Shown: positions 11,191-23,120, counted from the first letter of the stretch. The stretch: DNA of 64,000 nucleotides from Sipunculus nudus (GCA_026874595.1 CM049314.1:13572729-13636728); one strand, 5' to 3'. Notes: generated from the letters alone by a model not told the origin. Numbers and translations are program-made.

Positions 11191-11782
11191 TTGCACTAAA
11201 GTTCCTTTGCACAAATATTATATAAATATTGAGTGGACGTGCATTACCAAGTAGCATTTCTTATTTAGATAGAAGCGTTCGTATCAACCATCATTTAGTG
11301 TCAGAATGGAAAATTTACTGCCCTGTGAGAGCAAAGAAAGTTGAGTCTAAATTGAATAACGTTTATGAGAACCTCCGGAAATCCACTAAAGGTAAGCCGA
11401 AATTTTAAGGAGGAAATGCAGTTTGTCTAGCTCACGGTTTGCCTGAACCGTAAGTTTATGTTGAAGGTCGTAGGCAATTAATCACTGGAATAGGAAATCT
11501 GACTATATCGCAACTTTAAAAGGGACATTTTTCGTGCAACGCTTAGAATATGACAGGTAAAAATTCACATGTAATGTTTCATGTTTCTGCATATACGATA
11601 AAAAAAGTTCCATATGTACGAGTCACTGTATCTACCACTGAGTTTGGCTTTACTTGGCTTGCTCCTTGTTGATATATTTTGTTAGAATGTTGAGATATTC
11701 TGACAAAATGTACTTCAGGCTACTGCAGTAGTCAACGTTAGAAAAAACGCCAATAAATGCAAAATAACAATAACAGATTAAC
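11191..11782 (+). pseudogene. gamma-A: alpha-like LRR-Ig pseudogene, 3' part
   Basis: It matches the LRRCT, Ig, membrane and tail regions of alpha-C (for example IEWTCI, VCLAHGLPE, TGIGNL) with several stops and frameshifts. The membrane segment is shifted by a poly-A change near 11605. The sequence ends at the same ITD-stop as alpha-C, but the EPIYA codons are eroded. It is a clear relic, the third locus of the unit. Confidence 0.75.
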
Positions 11783-12494
11783 ATTCTCTGAAGTGCCCTT
11801 CTGGATTGTCATGACTTGACTGTCTATATGCAAATATTTTTGTTTTATATGTTTCGTTCAGAAAAATTTTTAAATATAATACTCGCATACATACATATAT
11901 ATATTGTCTACAATAAGTATATAGTATGTATAAATATATAATCCATTTCACAAATGCAATGAGAAACAGCTTGAGTATTGCATATGTTTATAGAATGGAT
12001 ACCACATGAATACACAAAGATTGCAGAAGGATTGCATATGTATACAGAATGTATACATACATACATGTTTAGTTGCCCATTTCTTAACTAAATTATTTAC
12101 TTCTTATATCAGTGTTGGTCATAAAAGTTAAAAATCCCAAAATAATTTGAAAAAAAAATTGATATTAGAAAGGGTGAAAAATATAATTTGTAGTGGCCTC
12201 TCCAGAGACCTGTTGATATAAGAATGGACAACCGTTTAAATTAGCAGTATACTCTTTCAGCAAAAGCGCTGGTGAAACTTTATAGAAGCCGGATGCAAGG
12301 ATGTGAGCATATACACTGGTCAACTGATCTTATGAGTTTAAGTGTCAGGTAAAGGAATAGGACAACAAGCTGAACACCCTTTATACCATTTTCTTTCCTT
12401 TTTAAAACTAAACATGCATAATACATAATATTATCGCTCGCATTTAGAAATTAATTGCCCCCGCAGAAGGTGGCTGGAGCTTAATGTGTTAGGT
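11783..12494. other. spacer between gamma and the LTR element
   Basis: Conserved with 33439-34143 and 60204-60921. It contains short TA-rich stretches and no open frame of note. Confidence 0.5.
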
Positions 12495-13095
12495 TGTCAC
12501 AAGGTTCACATACCTGCTATCAAATTGTGGCATAGGCTTTCATATACAGGCTTACTATTTATCCATGTCGATGGGGCAACAAGGTTTTTTCTATTAATGC
12601 TTTACATAAGGACTTTTGGTTATTGTGGATGGGTCTCGAGTACTCTTGTACTCAGGTATGCGAGTACACTTGTCCTGTTAACCCTGGCAGGTCCCTTTTT
12701 TATCAGTGTATTGACCCCAGCCCAGTCATCCATAGCAAGCTGCTAACATACGGCCTGACTTTCTCATTTTTTCTTGTGAATTAAACATGGGCTGCATTAA
12801 TTCATTGTGAGCAGGCTTTGTGGGTTTTAGTGGTCTTTCTTGAGGAAAACTCTCTCAGGAGAAAGATATGCATGTAGAGCTCACCAATTGCTGTAGCTGG
12901 ACATTTCAATGATAGGACTTACGGGTCGTTTTCTGATATCAAGGTATTCCAGCCATTTCATGAACTACTGCCAACATTACAAATTTGAAACTCTGACATT
13001 TTATTTGCCAAGTTCCAGCATATTTGAACAGGAGTATGTATGAACTGGCTTACTCTTGGTTCACCGGGTGGCGAACCCTTGAACTGTGAGAGAGG
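12495..13095 (+). repeat. 5' LTR of Gmr1-like element (unit A)
   Basis: It starts TGTCACAAGGTTCAC and matches 17481-18128 with scattered differences up to the gaactgtgagag block. The unit B 3' LTR keeps the complete start right after a purine-rich tract, which fixes the LTR start. The 3' end is not certain because similarity stops abruptly at about 13095, probably through a deletion. Confidence 0.75.
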
Positions 13096-14090
13096 ATATA
13101 CCTAAAAACGTTTGTTGATCGTGAAATCCAGCGTTTAGTTAAAAAACGTAAGAACGATAATAAAAGGGAAGGTAGGATAAGGCAGCGTGAGCTTTCTAAA
13201 CAAAAAAAAAGAGAAACACGAGTTAGAAGTCTTGAGGTTAAAGATACAGATAGCTGATAAATCAATTAACCCAGATAATCCAGAAATTAGTATTACAGAT
13301 GAGCCAGTTGGTGCTGCTGCTAGTCCGTCCCTTAAAATCCCGTCATTCGATGAAAACAGAGATAGTTTGGATTCCTATCTAGAGTGTTTCGAGTGGCTAG
13401 CATCCGGACAAAAGTGGGCCAGGACAAACTGGGCCATCCGTCTTAGCGCCATACTTAGAGGTACGTTTTTAGAAGTGTTCACTAGACTTCCAACAGGTGA
13501 GGCGTTAAATTTTGATATGTTAAAATATACTCTGTTAAAAGGATATCAAATGACAGAGGAAAGCTACAGAACAAAGTTTCGGTCCCCTAGACCTAAAAAA
13601 ACAAGAGTCCCCTAGCCAATATGCGGCACGAATCAGCAGTTTTCTTCACAATTTGGTTAAGGTGTTGGGTATTAACCAAATATATGAATGCTTACTTGAA
13701 TTGTTGTTGAGGGAACAGTTCATGAATTCCTGAAGTAAAGATGTATCCTTGTTTTTGAGGGAGTGACAATGCTCCACCATTGATTCCATGACGGACATCG
13801 CTGAAAGGTATGTAGACGCATATGGTCAGTAAGGTTTTGGTTCTTCCATGCGATGAAGTTTGAAAGAAAATGGAAAGCAGCGTGATAAACCTCCCGCAAA
13901 ACCAACAGATGCAGGTAAGAAACAGTCAACAAACCCTGGGGACATAAAATCTTTGAATCGTGGGGCATTAGGACACAAAAAATCATTTCATTGTAAAAAC
14001 AGGAAACCTAGAGAGGTGTCTCAAGGTTTGCGAGCCTTAGGCGACGAAAATCAACAGATTATTAAACAGGCCATAGATTAAGCCGTTAAG
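13096..14090 (+). pseudogene. Gag with SCAN-like domain (Gmr1-like, unit A)
   Basis: A basic coiled N-terminus (FVDREIQRLVKK), one frameshift near 13205, then the 142-codon open stretch 13187-13615 with SLKIPSFDENRDSLDSYLEC and WAIRLSAILRG, typical of the capsid region of these elements. After the local stop the SCAN-like helix region continues (YAARISSFLHNLV, YECLLELLLREQFMNS) with an in-frame stop near 13730. A basic tail follows (13860-14081) without a recognisable zinc knuckle. The whole gag is absent from unit B. Confidence 0.7.
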
Positions 14091-14269
14091 GAAATTCAAC
14101 AGTAAAACAGTCTCCAGATGAGTCTAATGCAGAGGCCAGTGCCTGCTTCCCTGGAATTCTAGGTACTTCCCCTGTTAACACGATAAATTGTCAGGAGACA
14201 AAGCTAGTAACTCCACAAGTACTTAATGTTTCTTGAGAAGCCAATGTAGGTACGCCAGAATCCCATCCT

Positions 14270-14510
14270 CCGGGTATGCCTACTATCTACTTTCCTAAAT
14301 TATCTGGTCTCAGAGATTCAGGATGTAGCAATGTTGTCGTGCGTTCAGTCCTTGTATCTGAAGACTATTTGAATGGTAATAGCCAAATCTGTGTACTAAT
14401 ACATGGTACTATCAGACGGTTCCCAGTGGTACGGGTTAATGTTAGTTGTCTTTTCTATTCAGATGAGGTTGAAACCTTATGTATGACTAATCCAGTGTAC
14501 GATTAAATCA
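14270..14510 (+). pseudogene. aspartic protease fragment (Gmr1-like, unit A)
   Basis: The open stretch 14276-14506 contains LRDSGCSNVVVRSVLV. The DSG triad followed by a hydrophobic strand is the active-site loop of retroelement aspartic proteases. The flap region is not clear. The homologous fragment in unit B is at 34690-34970. Confidence 0.6.
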
Positions 14511-14693
14511 TAAGTTGAAGGTGCAAGATAACCTGGGATCCTGATCCTACCTGGACATTAATTGATGCTATAATGGGGGCTATGGAAACTAGAGCTGCTG
14601 CCAAACGTACGTCCAAACCCCCAAAGCCTCTCCTGGTACCTATTGTGATAGCAACGGTAGACCAGAAAGGGTTTCTGGAATCCTAGAAGGCAG

Positions 14694-15900
14694 ATGACTC
14701 AAGTACTCACCGACGTCAATGAACGTCAACAAGGTGAGTTTAAATTTATGACTAAACCCAATATCCTTGTCAGGGCACAGGGGGACAAACATGTCCAAGG
14801 CAGGTATGTAACACGGGTTGTTGTACCAAATTTACATAGACGGGAGGTGATCAAACTTGCTGACGAAGGCATCATGTCGGGATACCAGGGGGTAAGTCGA
14901 ACACTTGATGGAGTAGCCTCCCAAGTTTATTGGTTAGGTATACATTCTTATGTGTCTGAATTCTGTAAGTCATGGGACATCTGTCAGAGAACAATACAAA
15001 GTAGGAATTTAAGGTACCGAAATACCCTTTAGGTAAGGTACCCCTCATAGTAGAACCCTTTACACGAATTTCAATGGATATTATCGGATCGATTTACCCT
15101 GCCTCCAGCAGAGGTAAGAGATTAATTCTCACTCTTATGGATTATGCCACCAGATACCCTGATGCTATTGCACTAGCAAATATTGAAACTTAAACTATCG
15201 CAGAAGCACTGCTGGATATATACAGCAGGCTTGGCATCCCAGATGAGGTGCTTATTGATATGGGTTCACAGTTCACCTGGTCTGTTATGAGAGAAGTGAG
15301 CAGGTTACTCAGTATTAAACAACTGACAACAAGCCCATATAACCCCAGTGTAATGGAATGATTGAATGATTCAATGGGAGTCTTAAAGCAATGCTGAAAA
15401 GGATGTATGCTGAGCAACCAACAGACTGGGACAATTATCTGGCACCGATTTAATATGCATAGAGAGAGGCCCCTCATGAGTCACTGGGTGGGTTTTCCCC
15501 ATTTGAGTTATTGTTTGGAAGAACTGTCAGGTGACCCATGAGGGTACCTAAAGAGCTTATGACCAAAACACGAATATATCAATATGAGGTCGACCTTAAA
15601 GAGATGATGAAAGAAACCTGCGAGTTAGCTCATGAAATGCTAGGTAAGGCCTCAAATAGGTAAAAGGCATTTTATGATCGGGTACAAAACCAAGGTCGCT
15701 AAAGGAGGGTGACAAGTCCTTGTACTATTACCAATAAACAGGAATATATTACTGTTGTAGTGTAAGGGCCCTTATCAAGTGTTAGATAAGTTTATCGACT
15801 GCGACTACAAAGTGAAGGTAAATCACAAAGAAAAGACCTTGCATATTAATCTCTTGAAAAAGTACATTTCAAGGAACCCGATCATGATCAGACCGCCTCT
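14694..15900 (+). pseudogene. integrase (Gmr1-like, unit A)
   Basis: 14694-15032 holds the zinc-binding domain (VVVPNLHRREVIKLADEGI, with Tyr in place of the second His, then CKSWDICQRT). After a shift at about 15010 the catalytic core follows: ISMDIIGS, then LIDMGSQFTW, then the region where the glutamate would lie, which reads NDSMGVLK, so the third acidic residue is lost. The C-terminal part (PFELLFGR-like, then FKEPDH-like) runs to about 15900. There are several stops, so it is non-functional. Confidence 0.75.
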
Positions 15901-16199
15901 TGTCTATTTCATCTTCAGGGTTTAACTGATATTAGACTTCCATCAAATGATATTCTCGTTGAGCTCTGTAGCAATGTACATCAAAATAGTTGGGAATATG
16001 AAGGAATGTCTATTATTTCCTCACCAAGTCCGATACGTAAACAGGGACCAGAGAATGTTAAAATCTTTTACACACTGTTCCCCAAACAGTAACAAGTTGT
16101 CATGAGCCCTAGTACATAAATATATGAACATATTTTCACAGATTTTCCTAATGAAACCAATATCATTGGATATCACCTCAATATGAAATCTCATCATCC

Positions 16200-17245
16200 C
16201 ATATAGTCGAAACCAGAGAGATCATGTGGAATGAAATCAAAGACATGCTTACCCTGGGAGTCATTGAAAGGTCTAACTCCTGTTATGCATCTTCTGTTAT
16301 TATGGATCGAAAACCAGATGGGTCAGTACTTTTTGTATTGATTATCGCAAATTAAACAAAGTTGTTATGTTTGACCCTGAACCCATGCCAAATCCGGAAG
16401 ATTTGTTTGCTCATCTGCGTAGTAGTAAGTATTATTCTAAACTTGATTTAACCAAGGGTTATTGACAGATCCCTATGTCAGAAGCCTCAAAGCATATAAA
16501 TGCATTTGTTACTCCAGAGGGGCAATATCAGTTTAGGAGAATGCTATTCGGTTTGGTTAAAGCGGGAGCAGTCTTTACTTTCATGATTTTATGATACACT
16601 GATGGCATAATTTTTTACATAGATGACATTCTTTGCCATACTACCTCTTGGCCTAAACATATAGATCTGCTCACTAGAGTATTCAACATTCTCCCGGAGG
16701 CCAATCTGGCGTCTAAACCAACAAACTGTTGTATTGGGTAAACTGATACCAGTTTATTAGGTCATAAAGCTGGGAGGGGAAGAATAGCCACTGACCAAGA
16801 GTTGTTGAAAAAAATTCAAAGCAGGGAAAGGCCAACTACCAAAAAGGAGGTAAGATCCCTTTAGGGTTAACGGAATACTATAGAAAGTTTATCCCTAATT
16901 ACGCAGAGGTGGCCGTCCCTTAAAACTCAAGAAAGATCAATTCATCAGTTGAAATCTCTGCTGGTCAAGCCATCCAACGTGCAGCTGCCTGATACCTCCT
17001 GAGGATTCATACTGAGAACTAATGCCTCTGTCAAGGGTATTTGTAGTATCTTAATGCAACCCTTGGATGGGACCCTGCACCGTGTAGCATACGCAAGCCG
17101 GAAACTTGTTCGGAGGGAGCAGAATTACGCAACTATTGAAAGATAGGCCACTTTTGGGCGATAAGCAAGTTTGGCATTTATCTGTTTGGAAGACCGTTTA
17201 TATTTCAAACGGAACATAAACCATTGGTATACATTAATTAGTCAA
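16200..17245 (+). pseudogene. reverse transcriptase and RNase H (Gmr1-like, unit A)
   Basis: The RT part shows MDRKPDGS, YRKLNKVVMFDPEPMPNPED, KLDLTKGY (next codon is a stop instead of Trp), then RMLFGLVKAG and YIDDILCHTT with the DD catalytic pair. RNase H follows at about 16960-17240 with LRTNASVKGICS (Asn replaces the first catalytic Asp present in unit B), YASRKLVRREQNYATIER and QTEHKPLVYIN. It lies downstream of the integrase, which is the diagnostic order. Confidence 0.8.
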
Positions 17246-17480
17246 AATGCCTTTACAAACGCATAATGCGCCATGCTCCTGTAAGAATACTTGTTTCAAG
17301 TTGCTAATAGTGGTCCTGATTTTCTAAGCACTGTACCAGCTTGGTAAACTGAAACAGTATATTAAATTGAGTGGCATCTGTCATTATGTGGAAGTGTATT
17401 TACTTAACATTGGTAACATTAAATATGATTGTGTTAATGTATGCTGAAAATGCGAGCATTTTCCTCAATGAGGGAAGGGG

Positions 17481-18128
17481 TTCACAGACCTGCTATCACT
17501 TTGTCGCATAGGCTTTCATATACAGGTCTCCAAGATTACAAGTCTATTATTTATCCATGTCGATGAGGCAACAGGGTTTTGCTTTTTATTAATGCTGTAC
17601 CCAGGGACTTTTGGTTATTTTGTATTGATCGGGGATGCTCTTGTACTCAGGTATGCGAGTACACTTGTCCTGTTAACCCTGGCAGGTCCCTTTTTTGTCA
17701 GTATATTGACCCCTGCCCAGTCATCCATAGCAAGCTGCTAACACACGGCCTGACTTTCTCATTTTTTCTAATTGAATTAAATATGGGCTGCACTAATTCA
17801 TTGTGAGCAGGCTTTGTGGGTTTTAGTGGTCCTTCTTGAGGCAAACTGGACAGCTTGTTAACTTCATTTGGCAAGAAACTCTTTCAGGAGAAATATGTGA
17901 AGGTGGAGCTCACCACTTCCTGTAGCTGGACATTTTAATGATAGGACCTACGGGTCGTTTTCTGATATCAAGGTATACCAGCTATTTCATGAACTACTGC
18001 CAACATTACAAATTTGAAACACTGACATTTTATTTGTCAAGTTCCAGCATATTTGAACAAGAGTATGTATGAACTGGCTTACTCTTGGTACGCCGGTTGG
18101 CGAACCCTTGAACTGTGAGAGGGGATAC
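17481..18128 (+). repeat. 3' LTR of Gmr1-like element (unit A)
   Basis: Preceded by the purine tract gagggaagggg (17469-17480), a likely polypurine tract. The first ten bases of the LTR are deleted compared with unit B. After 18110 a roughly 51-bp segment (tgtgagaggggat to ggtggtgga) is present twice. The LTR may extend past the second copy. Confidence 0.7.
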
Positions 18129-20095
18129 TTACTTGGTTTTATCAGACATTTGGTGGTGGATATGTGAGAGGGGATATTGTCCTGGTCTTGGCAGACTTTT
18201 GGTGGTGGAGTGATATGACCAACCAGTGGATGGCCGTTTAGTCGATGTTTATGGTAAGCCTGTATGCATATACTGCTAAAAAACCCAACAAAACTTAAAT
18301 TTATGCAGCTCAGTAGATGGTAATGTATGATGATATGGTAATACTGGAAGTTTGCATGTTAAGACTCTGTAGTGTAATTGGTATTTCAGTCTTACCAGCA
18401 TTTTTAAAGGTCCGACTGTAAACCTAAAGTTCTGTTGTATACTAGTATTCATACGTCCTTTTTGCTCCTCTATATTGAATGAGAACAAATTTAAGAATAT
18501 GGACTAGATAATTGTTACATAAGAAGTAAAGTAGTACCCCTGACAATATCTATAGTTTGACTTCAGTATATCAAAGTATATAGGAGTTGCACATAAAGAC
18601 ATTCGATCTATAAGGGTGACCGAAACAGAATTATTAATCTTTTGGGAAAACAGTGGATTGTTTATTTTTACAGGCTGTGGTCTGTTTGTTTTGTCTTCCT
18701 ACTTGCCTTGTGTGATGCCTCTGAAGATACCTATGTAATCTGGGAAATGTCTGCAGGAGACTGATGCCATTCATATTTCATTTGTTTTTTTAGTGTAAAT
18801 AAACGTATTGTTAAGCCCTTTGAATCTTCTCTTTGTTAAAACCATGCTGGTATGAAAGTCAATCCCCGGCTTCCCCCAAGGTAGAGTGTCACTTCAACTT
18901 AACTCCTCTTTTGAGGCCGACTCTCCAATATCCTATGATGACTTTCGTAAGAACGGCCGATGTTGTTCCCTATTAGTATTTGAATCTAGGATATTATCCA
19001 GATGAGTGAATTTATAAAACATTCTTGTATATGTATTATTAATAAACAGGTAATACGGTTTTATCTTAAAGTGTTTGCTAAGTAATGCTCCTTTAAATTC
19101 ATGTCATTTCTGAGGAAACTACATTTAGAAAAAGGGTTTTCCAACAAGGCTTAGATTTAAAATATATATAGGGACTTTGACTCGGATTTGTGGCACTAAT
19201 AAGAATAAGGTCCTCCTATTAATATCATGCATACACATGTAGAATTAATTGTAATAATTTCCTATTCATTCTAGCTATGCAGATGAAAATATATTTAGTG
19301 AAAGTTTAATAAATAAAGAACAATGAATTTCATTTCATACTGAAAATCATATTAAATTACTTCACAACCGATAATAGATTCCACGAATGCAAATTCTTGT
19401 AATATGAGGCATGTTAAATGATGCTCAAAAATGACTGAAAGTCATTAAAGCTTAAAACGCTTAGATTTCCAAAGATTTTCGAATGCTGCCATAACGTTTG
19501 AGAAACTAACAGTTTGACAAAGATCCCAGGTGAAATGTGTAGAGGCTATGTTCTTAAGTAACGTAAGGAGTTTAACATTTTCTATGCATTCAGTTTGGTG
19601 AGCTATATCGCTGATATTCTGTCTAGTGTTGATAAATATTTTCATCTGGCATCGTTGATTATTTTTTTATATATGAGACTCTGAAACAGTATTGGAAGGT
19701 TCTGCAGTTTTGTGTATTGTGCCCCAATGGACAAAGGTATCATCCCATGCTGAGTGCAAAGAGAGATTTCTCGAAAGGAACTTGCTGTGTTAGCGTACTC
19801 TTGTTCCGAGGATTGACCCTGTAGCCTTAAAAGCGTGTGTACTTAATAGATTTTCTCAAAGGCTACCTGATAACAGCAAAGTAGTTTAAAAAAGGGACAG
19901 GAAATGTGTAATACGCAGTAACTAGACCAAATGCCCTTCAAACTCAAGATTTTAAATTGCATCTCGTAGCGCCATCTTAATAATATATCCTATCCACTCC
20001 GGCTGAGACTGTTGGTACCTACTAAATGTAGACGGGTCCAAACTGAATAATGTTGCCCAGCGGGATCACCCCTTGACATGAGAGAGTTTTCCGAC
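18129..20095. other. spacer between LTR element and zeta (unit A)
   Basis: A plus-strand frame at 18674-18765 begins LWSVCFVFLLALCDA, resembling a signal peptide, next to a pyrimidine-rich acceptor-like site, and is conserved in unit B; it is too short to call. The minus strand at 19445-20040 carries broken frames also found at 40836-41433 (see that entry). Compared with unit B two blocks are missing, near 18871 and near 18982. Confidence 0.35.
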
Positions 20096-20700
20096 TGTCA
20101 GAGTAGCATGTCTGAAAACCTTGTTGACGCTATCACAAAGCAAAATTTAAGCTTGACTTTATCGTCATCTCGCAAAAGGGTAACCTATTCGCTCTCTCTT
20201 CCTTTTTTTCCTGAAAATTGACATACAGGAGATTATTTGGCTGAGAGGGTATGTGAGAAAGTCAAAGCTTGGTCAATCTTGGTCTGGGGAACTTCAGTCA
20301 TTTTCCATGTTATATATCGCATATGACCCATTTCTTTCCCTCCAAGGAAATGAACTGACTTCTTATGTACCAGATGAATGGAAATAATATCAGTGGACGT
20401 GGGCTAAACCAGGTGTTGTTTAGGTACGTATATATGAGTGAGGTAACTACTCCTTTGGCGTGTTATGAAAAGTTACATCCTGTTTTCCAAAAAATAACTA
20501 AGCAGGGATTGTATGAAGATATATGCAGTTTATGTGGCTAGCAGCAAACTTGAACCTGGTGTGTATATTAACGGATCGATTCAACTTGATCGCTGACCTT
20601 GCCGCAAATTCAAAATGGATACTATTATGGTAATGCTAATAAAATGATGGGACAAAGTGTCGACGAAGTCTGGTTTTACACTTCTGCGGAGAGGAAAAGC
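20096..20700 (+). pseudogene. zeta-A: relic of an alpha-like LRR-Ig gene
   Basis: Degenerate but collinear with alpha-C from the LRRs onward. An LRR part lies around 20180-20250; FLSLQGNELTS and a WTWAKP-like LRRCT piece lie at 20330-20405; a broken Ig strand follows at 20515-20570; and an Ig end reads IQNGYYYGNANKMMGQSVDEVWF at 20608-20675, which aligns with IGRYSCNTKNMIGKSADVVF. There are many stops and shifts. The membrane and tail region is replaced by a (TA)n tract. It adds a further member to the family's count in each unit. Confidence 0.65.
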
Positions 20701-20725
20701 AGTCACACTTTAAATACCGCTATGC

Positions 20726-20726
<1 letters not shown>

Positions 20727-20786
<60 letters not shown>

Positions 20787-20787
20787 T
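20727..20787. repeat. (TA)n tract
   Basis: About 60 bp of TA repeat with single interruptions, placed exactly where the membrane region of zeta would be. The unit B counterpart is at 42126-42190. Confidence 0.95.
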
Positions 20788-21768
20788 ATAATTGTTTATA
20801 TACACAACATAACTACGCAGCAGAATATCAATTATGAAGGTAAGTACCTTGATAACTCAGTCGACCAAGTCCATACTGAACTACTGACGTGATGTAGTAG
20901 ACTGAGAGAAGCATGACATCATTTGTAACAATAATTTAGAATATATATACCTTTGAACTACATAGTACCTTTGAACAACAGGAAATTCATGCAAAAATTG
21001 AAAAAGCAAAGGATTGTTGTCGTTGATAAAATAAGACATCTGTTTGGTATCAAAACCAGATGATGTTTTTGTGCGGCTTATCAGATCAGGAAGTATGGGT
21101 CATACAAAACATAACAAAAGGCGATAGTAATGATTGTTTATTGGACATATTGGTGAATACATATTAGATCATAATCTTTACTAAGTAGGTAATACGCTTA
21201 CGAGTCAAAATAATTATACAAAGCGTGAGATTAGAAATCATTTGTCATGTATACCAAACAGAAAAAGCAACAAGTCCCTTGATATACTTGCTGGGACTAC
21301 GACGTGTACACGGACATTTGCTATCTCATGTTTTAATAATATATACCTAAGTGTTCCCCCATCACCTCCTCATGCTAATGACGACAAATAAGTGTTTCAT
21401 GTCTGTTTGAAATATAGCAGTATAATGGTCCCGTTGAAAAATTAAAATGTTCTATATTCGCTGTTTGAAAAACAATGACTGACATATATATTACAAAGCA
21501 AATCTTCTTTCCCTAAGGCCCCGTGCCATATCAGGAAGTAAGATATATTTGTCAAAGAGCAGATGGGTAAAATGATGAAAAAGACAAACCCTTAAGTACG
21601 ATAAATTACACACTTTCAATAAAACATCAGCATTCAGAAGAACAACTGTTGTGTGAACATAGTCCCCATAGAACCGAGGCAGACAAAGAATACCATTACT
21701 GAGGCCGTAAAAGTTAAAGGAAGGATACTGAGTGTGTATGTATAATACCTATATGATTGAAAATTAAG
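20788..21768. other. spacer upstream of delta-A
   Basis: No coding sequence is recognised. It is conserved at 42340-43207, apart from a roughly 60-bp stretch after 21290 absent in unit B. The delta ATG is preceded by a weak acceptor-like aaaattaag. Confidence 0.45.
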
Positions 21769-22761
21769 ATGAAGATAGTCTTCCTCATTTGTATAACAGT
21801 TTCACTCGGTCGTGCAACTGCCACTTGTCCACGGGTTTGCAACTGCACTGAAAATAGAGTGTCTTGTGCACATCGGGCTCTGACGGATATTCCTGATAAC
21901 ATTCCCCATTCAGTTACGGATCTTGATCTTTCTGATAATCAAATTGTTACGCTGAACATCCAAGGAAAGATATCTCTCTATTTCCAGAAACTTCTTCTTT
22001 TTGACCTCGCCAAGAATATAATTACCGTCTTTGTATCAACTCCATTCGTTCATTTACCAGAACTACGATACCTTATCCTGAACAATAACCAAATAGCTCA
22101 AATTAAGAGAACTGGGCCTTGGCCTGGGAAACTGGAATGGGTAGATCTGAGGAACAATAGCCTTGTCAATCCAGGATATATTGCAGAACTGCCTACACTT
22201 AATTACCTCACGGCCACGGGGAATAATTTCATTTGTGAGTGTAGAATGGATGGCTTTGTGCAGTCCATGGAAAAAGATATAAATATTGAATGGACCTGTG
22301 CTACTCCGATAAAAATGGCCATTTATAAAAGTCCCTTACATGTAAGATACCAACTTTCTTCCACGCTACACGCTAAAGTACCACTAAAACAAGAAAATAC
22401 CTACTCAAATTTAAATGGCATTTATTCTAACTTGACAGCTTGTGTTCATCCAAATGTCACCTGGGTTAAATATGAATACGAAGTAGCCTGCTTTGCCAGA
22501 GGACTACCGCAGCCACATGTTCGTGTAAGCGGACACAAAGGGTATATCAGCGGAACCGAAAGGATTGTTTTCATGCCAAATGAAAGCGGACGCTACACTT
22601 GTGCTGCATTCAACATGCTTGGGAGCAGTACTGATTCTATATTCGTCTATAATGTACGTCCACATTTGAGGGAAGTGTCTATGATATCCATTTGTGGACT
22701 GTTGGTCCTTCTGCTTTTTGTCTCACTATCCATATGCAACTGTGTTTTAATATGGCTTTAA
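21769..22761 (+). CDS. delta-A: LRR-Ig transmembrane receptor, tail truncated
   Basis: The best preserved gene of the window, 330 residues in one exon. The ATG at 21769 is chosen because a signal peptide (residues 1-18) starts there. Domains: LRRNT cysteines at 20-33 (CPRVCNC), about four LRRs at 50-150 (VTDLDLSDNQI, LRYLILNNNQI, LEWVDLRNNSL), LRRCT at 154-180 (CECR, IEWTC), one Ig domain with Cys 241 and Cys 278 in GRYTCAAFNMLG, and a membrane helix at about 304-327. It ends three residues past the helix. The next 90 bases stay open in the same frame and encode the tail found intact in delta-B, so TAA replaces a Lys codon. It is likely a cell-surface recognition receptor. Small LRR-Ig proteins of the AMIGO/LINGO style are the nearest known architecture; orthology is not claimed. 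Confidence 0.85.
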   Translation: MKIVFLICITVSLGRATATCPRVCNCTENRVSCAHRALTDIPDNIPHSVTDLDLSDNQIVTLNIQGKISLYFQKLLLFDLAKNIITVFVSTPFVHLPELRYLILNNNQIAQIKRTGPWPGKLEWVDLRNNSLVNPGYIAELPTLNYLTATGNNFICECRMDGFVQSMEKDINIEWTCATPIKMAIYKSPLHVRYQLSSTLHAKVPLKQENTYSNLNGIYSNLTACVHPNVTWVKYEYEVACFARGLPQPHVRVSGHKGYISGTERIVFMPNESGRYTCAAFNMLGSSTDSIFVYNVRPHLREVSMISICGLLVLLLFVSLSICNCVLIWL

Positions 22762-22851
22762 CCTTATTATAGTAGGGAACACACGTATGGACCAGGTCAA
22801 ACAAACCCAGAAGAAGTGAACGATGAGCCAATATATGCAGTTGAAAATTAA
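22762..22851 (+). pseudogene. delta-A cytoplasmic tail behind a stop, with EPIYA
   Basis: In frame with delta-A after its TAA. It encodes about 29 residues including TYGPGQTNPEEV and DEPIYAVEN, ending at TAA 22849-22851. The EPIYA codons are at 22825-22839. The matching tail of delta-B is translated without the stop. It would only be made by readthrough. Confidence 0.75.
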
Positions 22852-23119
22852 TACCTTGCACCTGAAAACATTACACCAAAAGCAACGAGTAAACATGGAA
22901 TGCTTGTCCAGCACCTGTAACCATATGACCTTTCACGCAGATAGTGGTAACCAACTGAATATAACCATATACAATATCAGACAGAGCGCCGTGGCAAAGT
23001 TTTATAATTTTACGGTTACGCTTAGATTCTTCCGTTCTGTATTATTGCGTTTTCTTATTGTTATCATTAGACCATATGTATGTGACATTTTGTCAATCAC
23101 TCAGAGTGTTTCATAATCA

Positions 23120-23120
<1 letters not shown>

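Larger units (their letters stand above)
12495..18128 (+). mobile_element. Gmr1-like Ty3/gypsy LTR retrotransposon, unit A copy
   Basis: A degenerate element flanked by LTRs starting TGTCACAAGG. The internal order is Gag with a SCAN-like domain, protease, integrase, then reverse transcriptase and RNase H. Integrase before reverse transcriptase, with gypsy-type domain sequences, is the hallmark of the Gmr1 clade, which is also linked to the origin of the SCAN domain. Every domain has stops or shifts, so it is dead. The same insertion site is shared by all three units. The 3' boundary is uncertain: an AATAAA at about 18797 suggests the 3' LTR may reach to about 18860. Confidence 0.85.

Noticed and set aside
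13060-13090. Primer-binding site of the Gmr1-like element at tggcgaaccc
   Set aside because: The same sequence occurs in the 3' LTR copies, so it is LTR sequence rather than a site following the 5' LTR.
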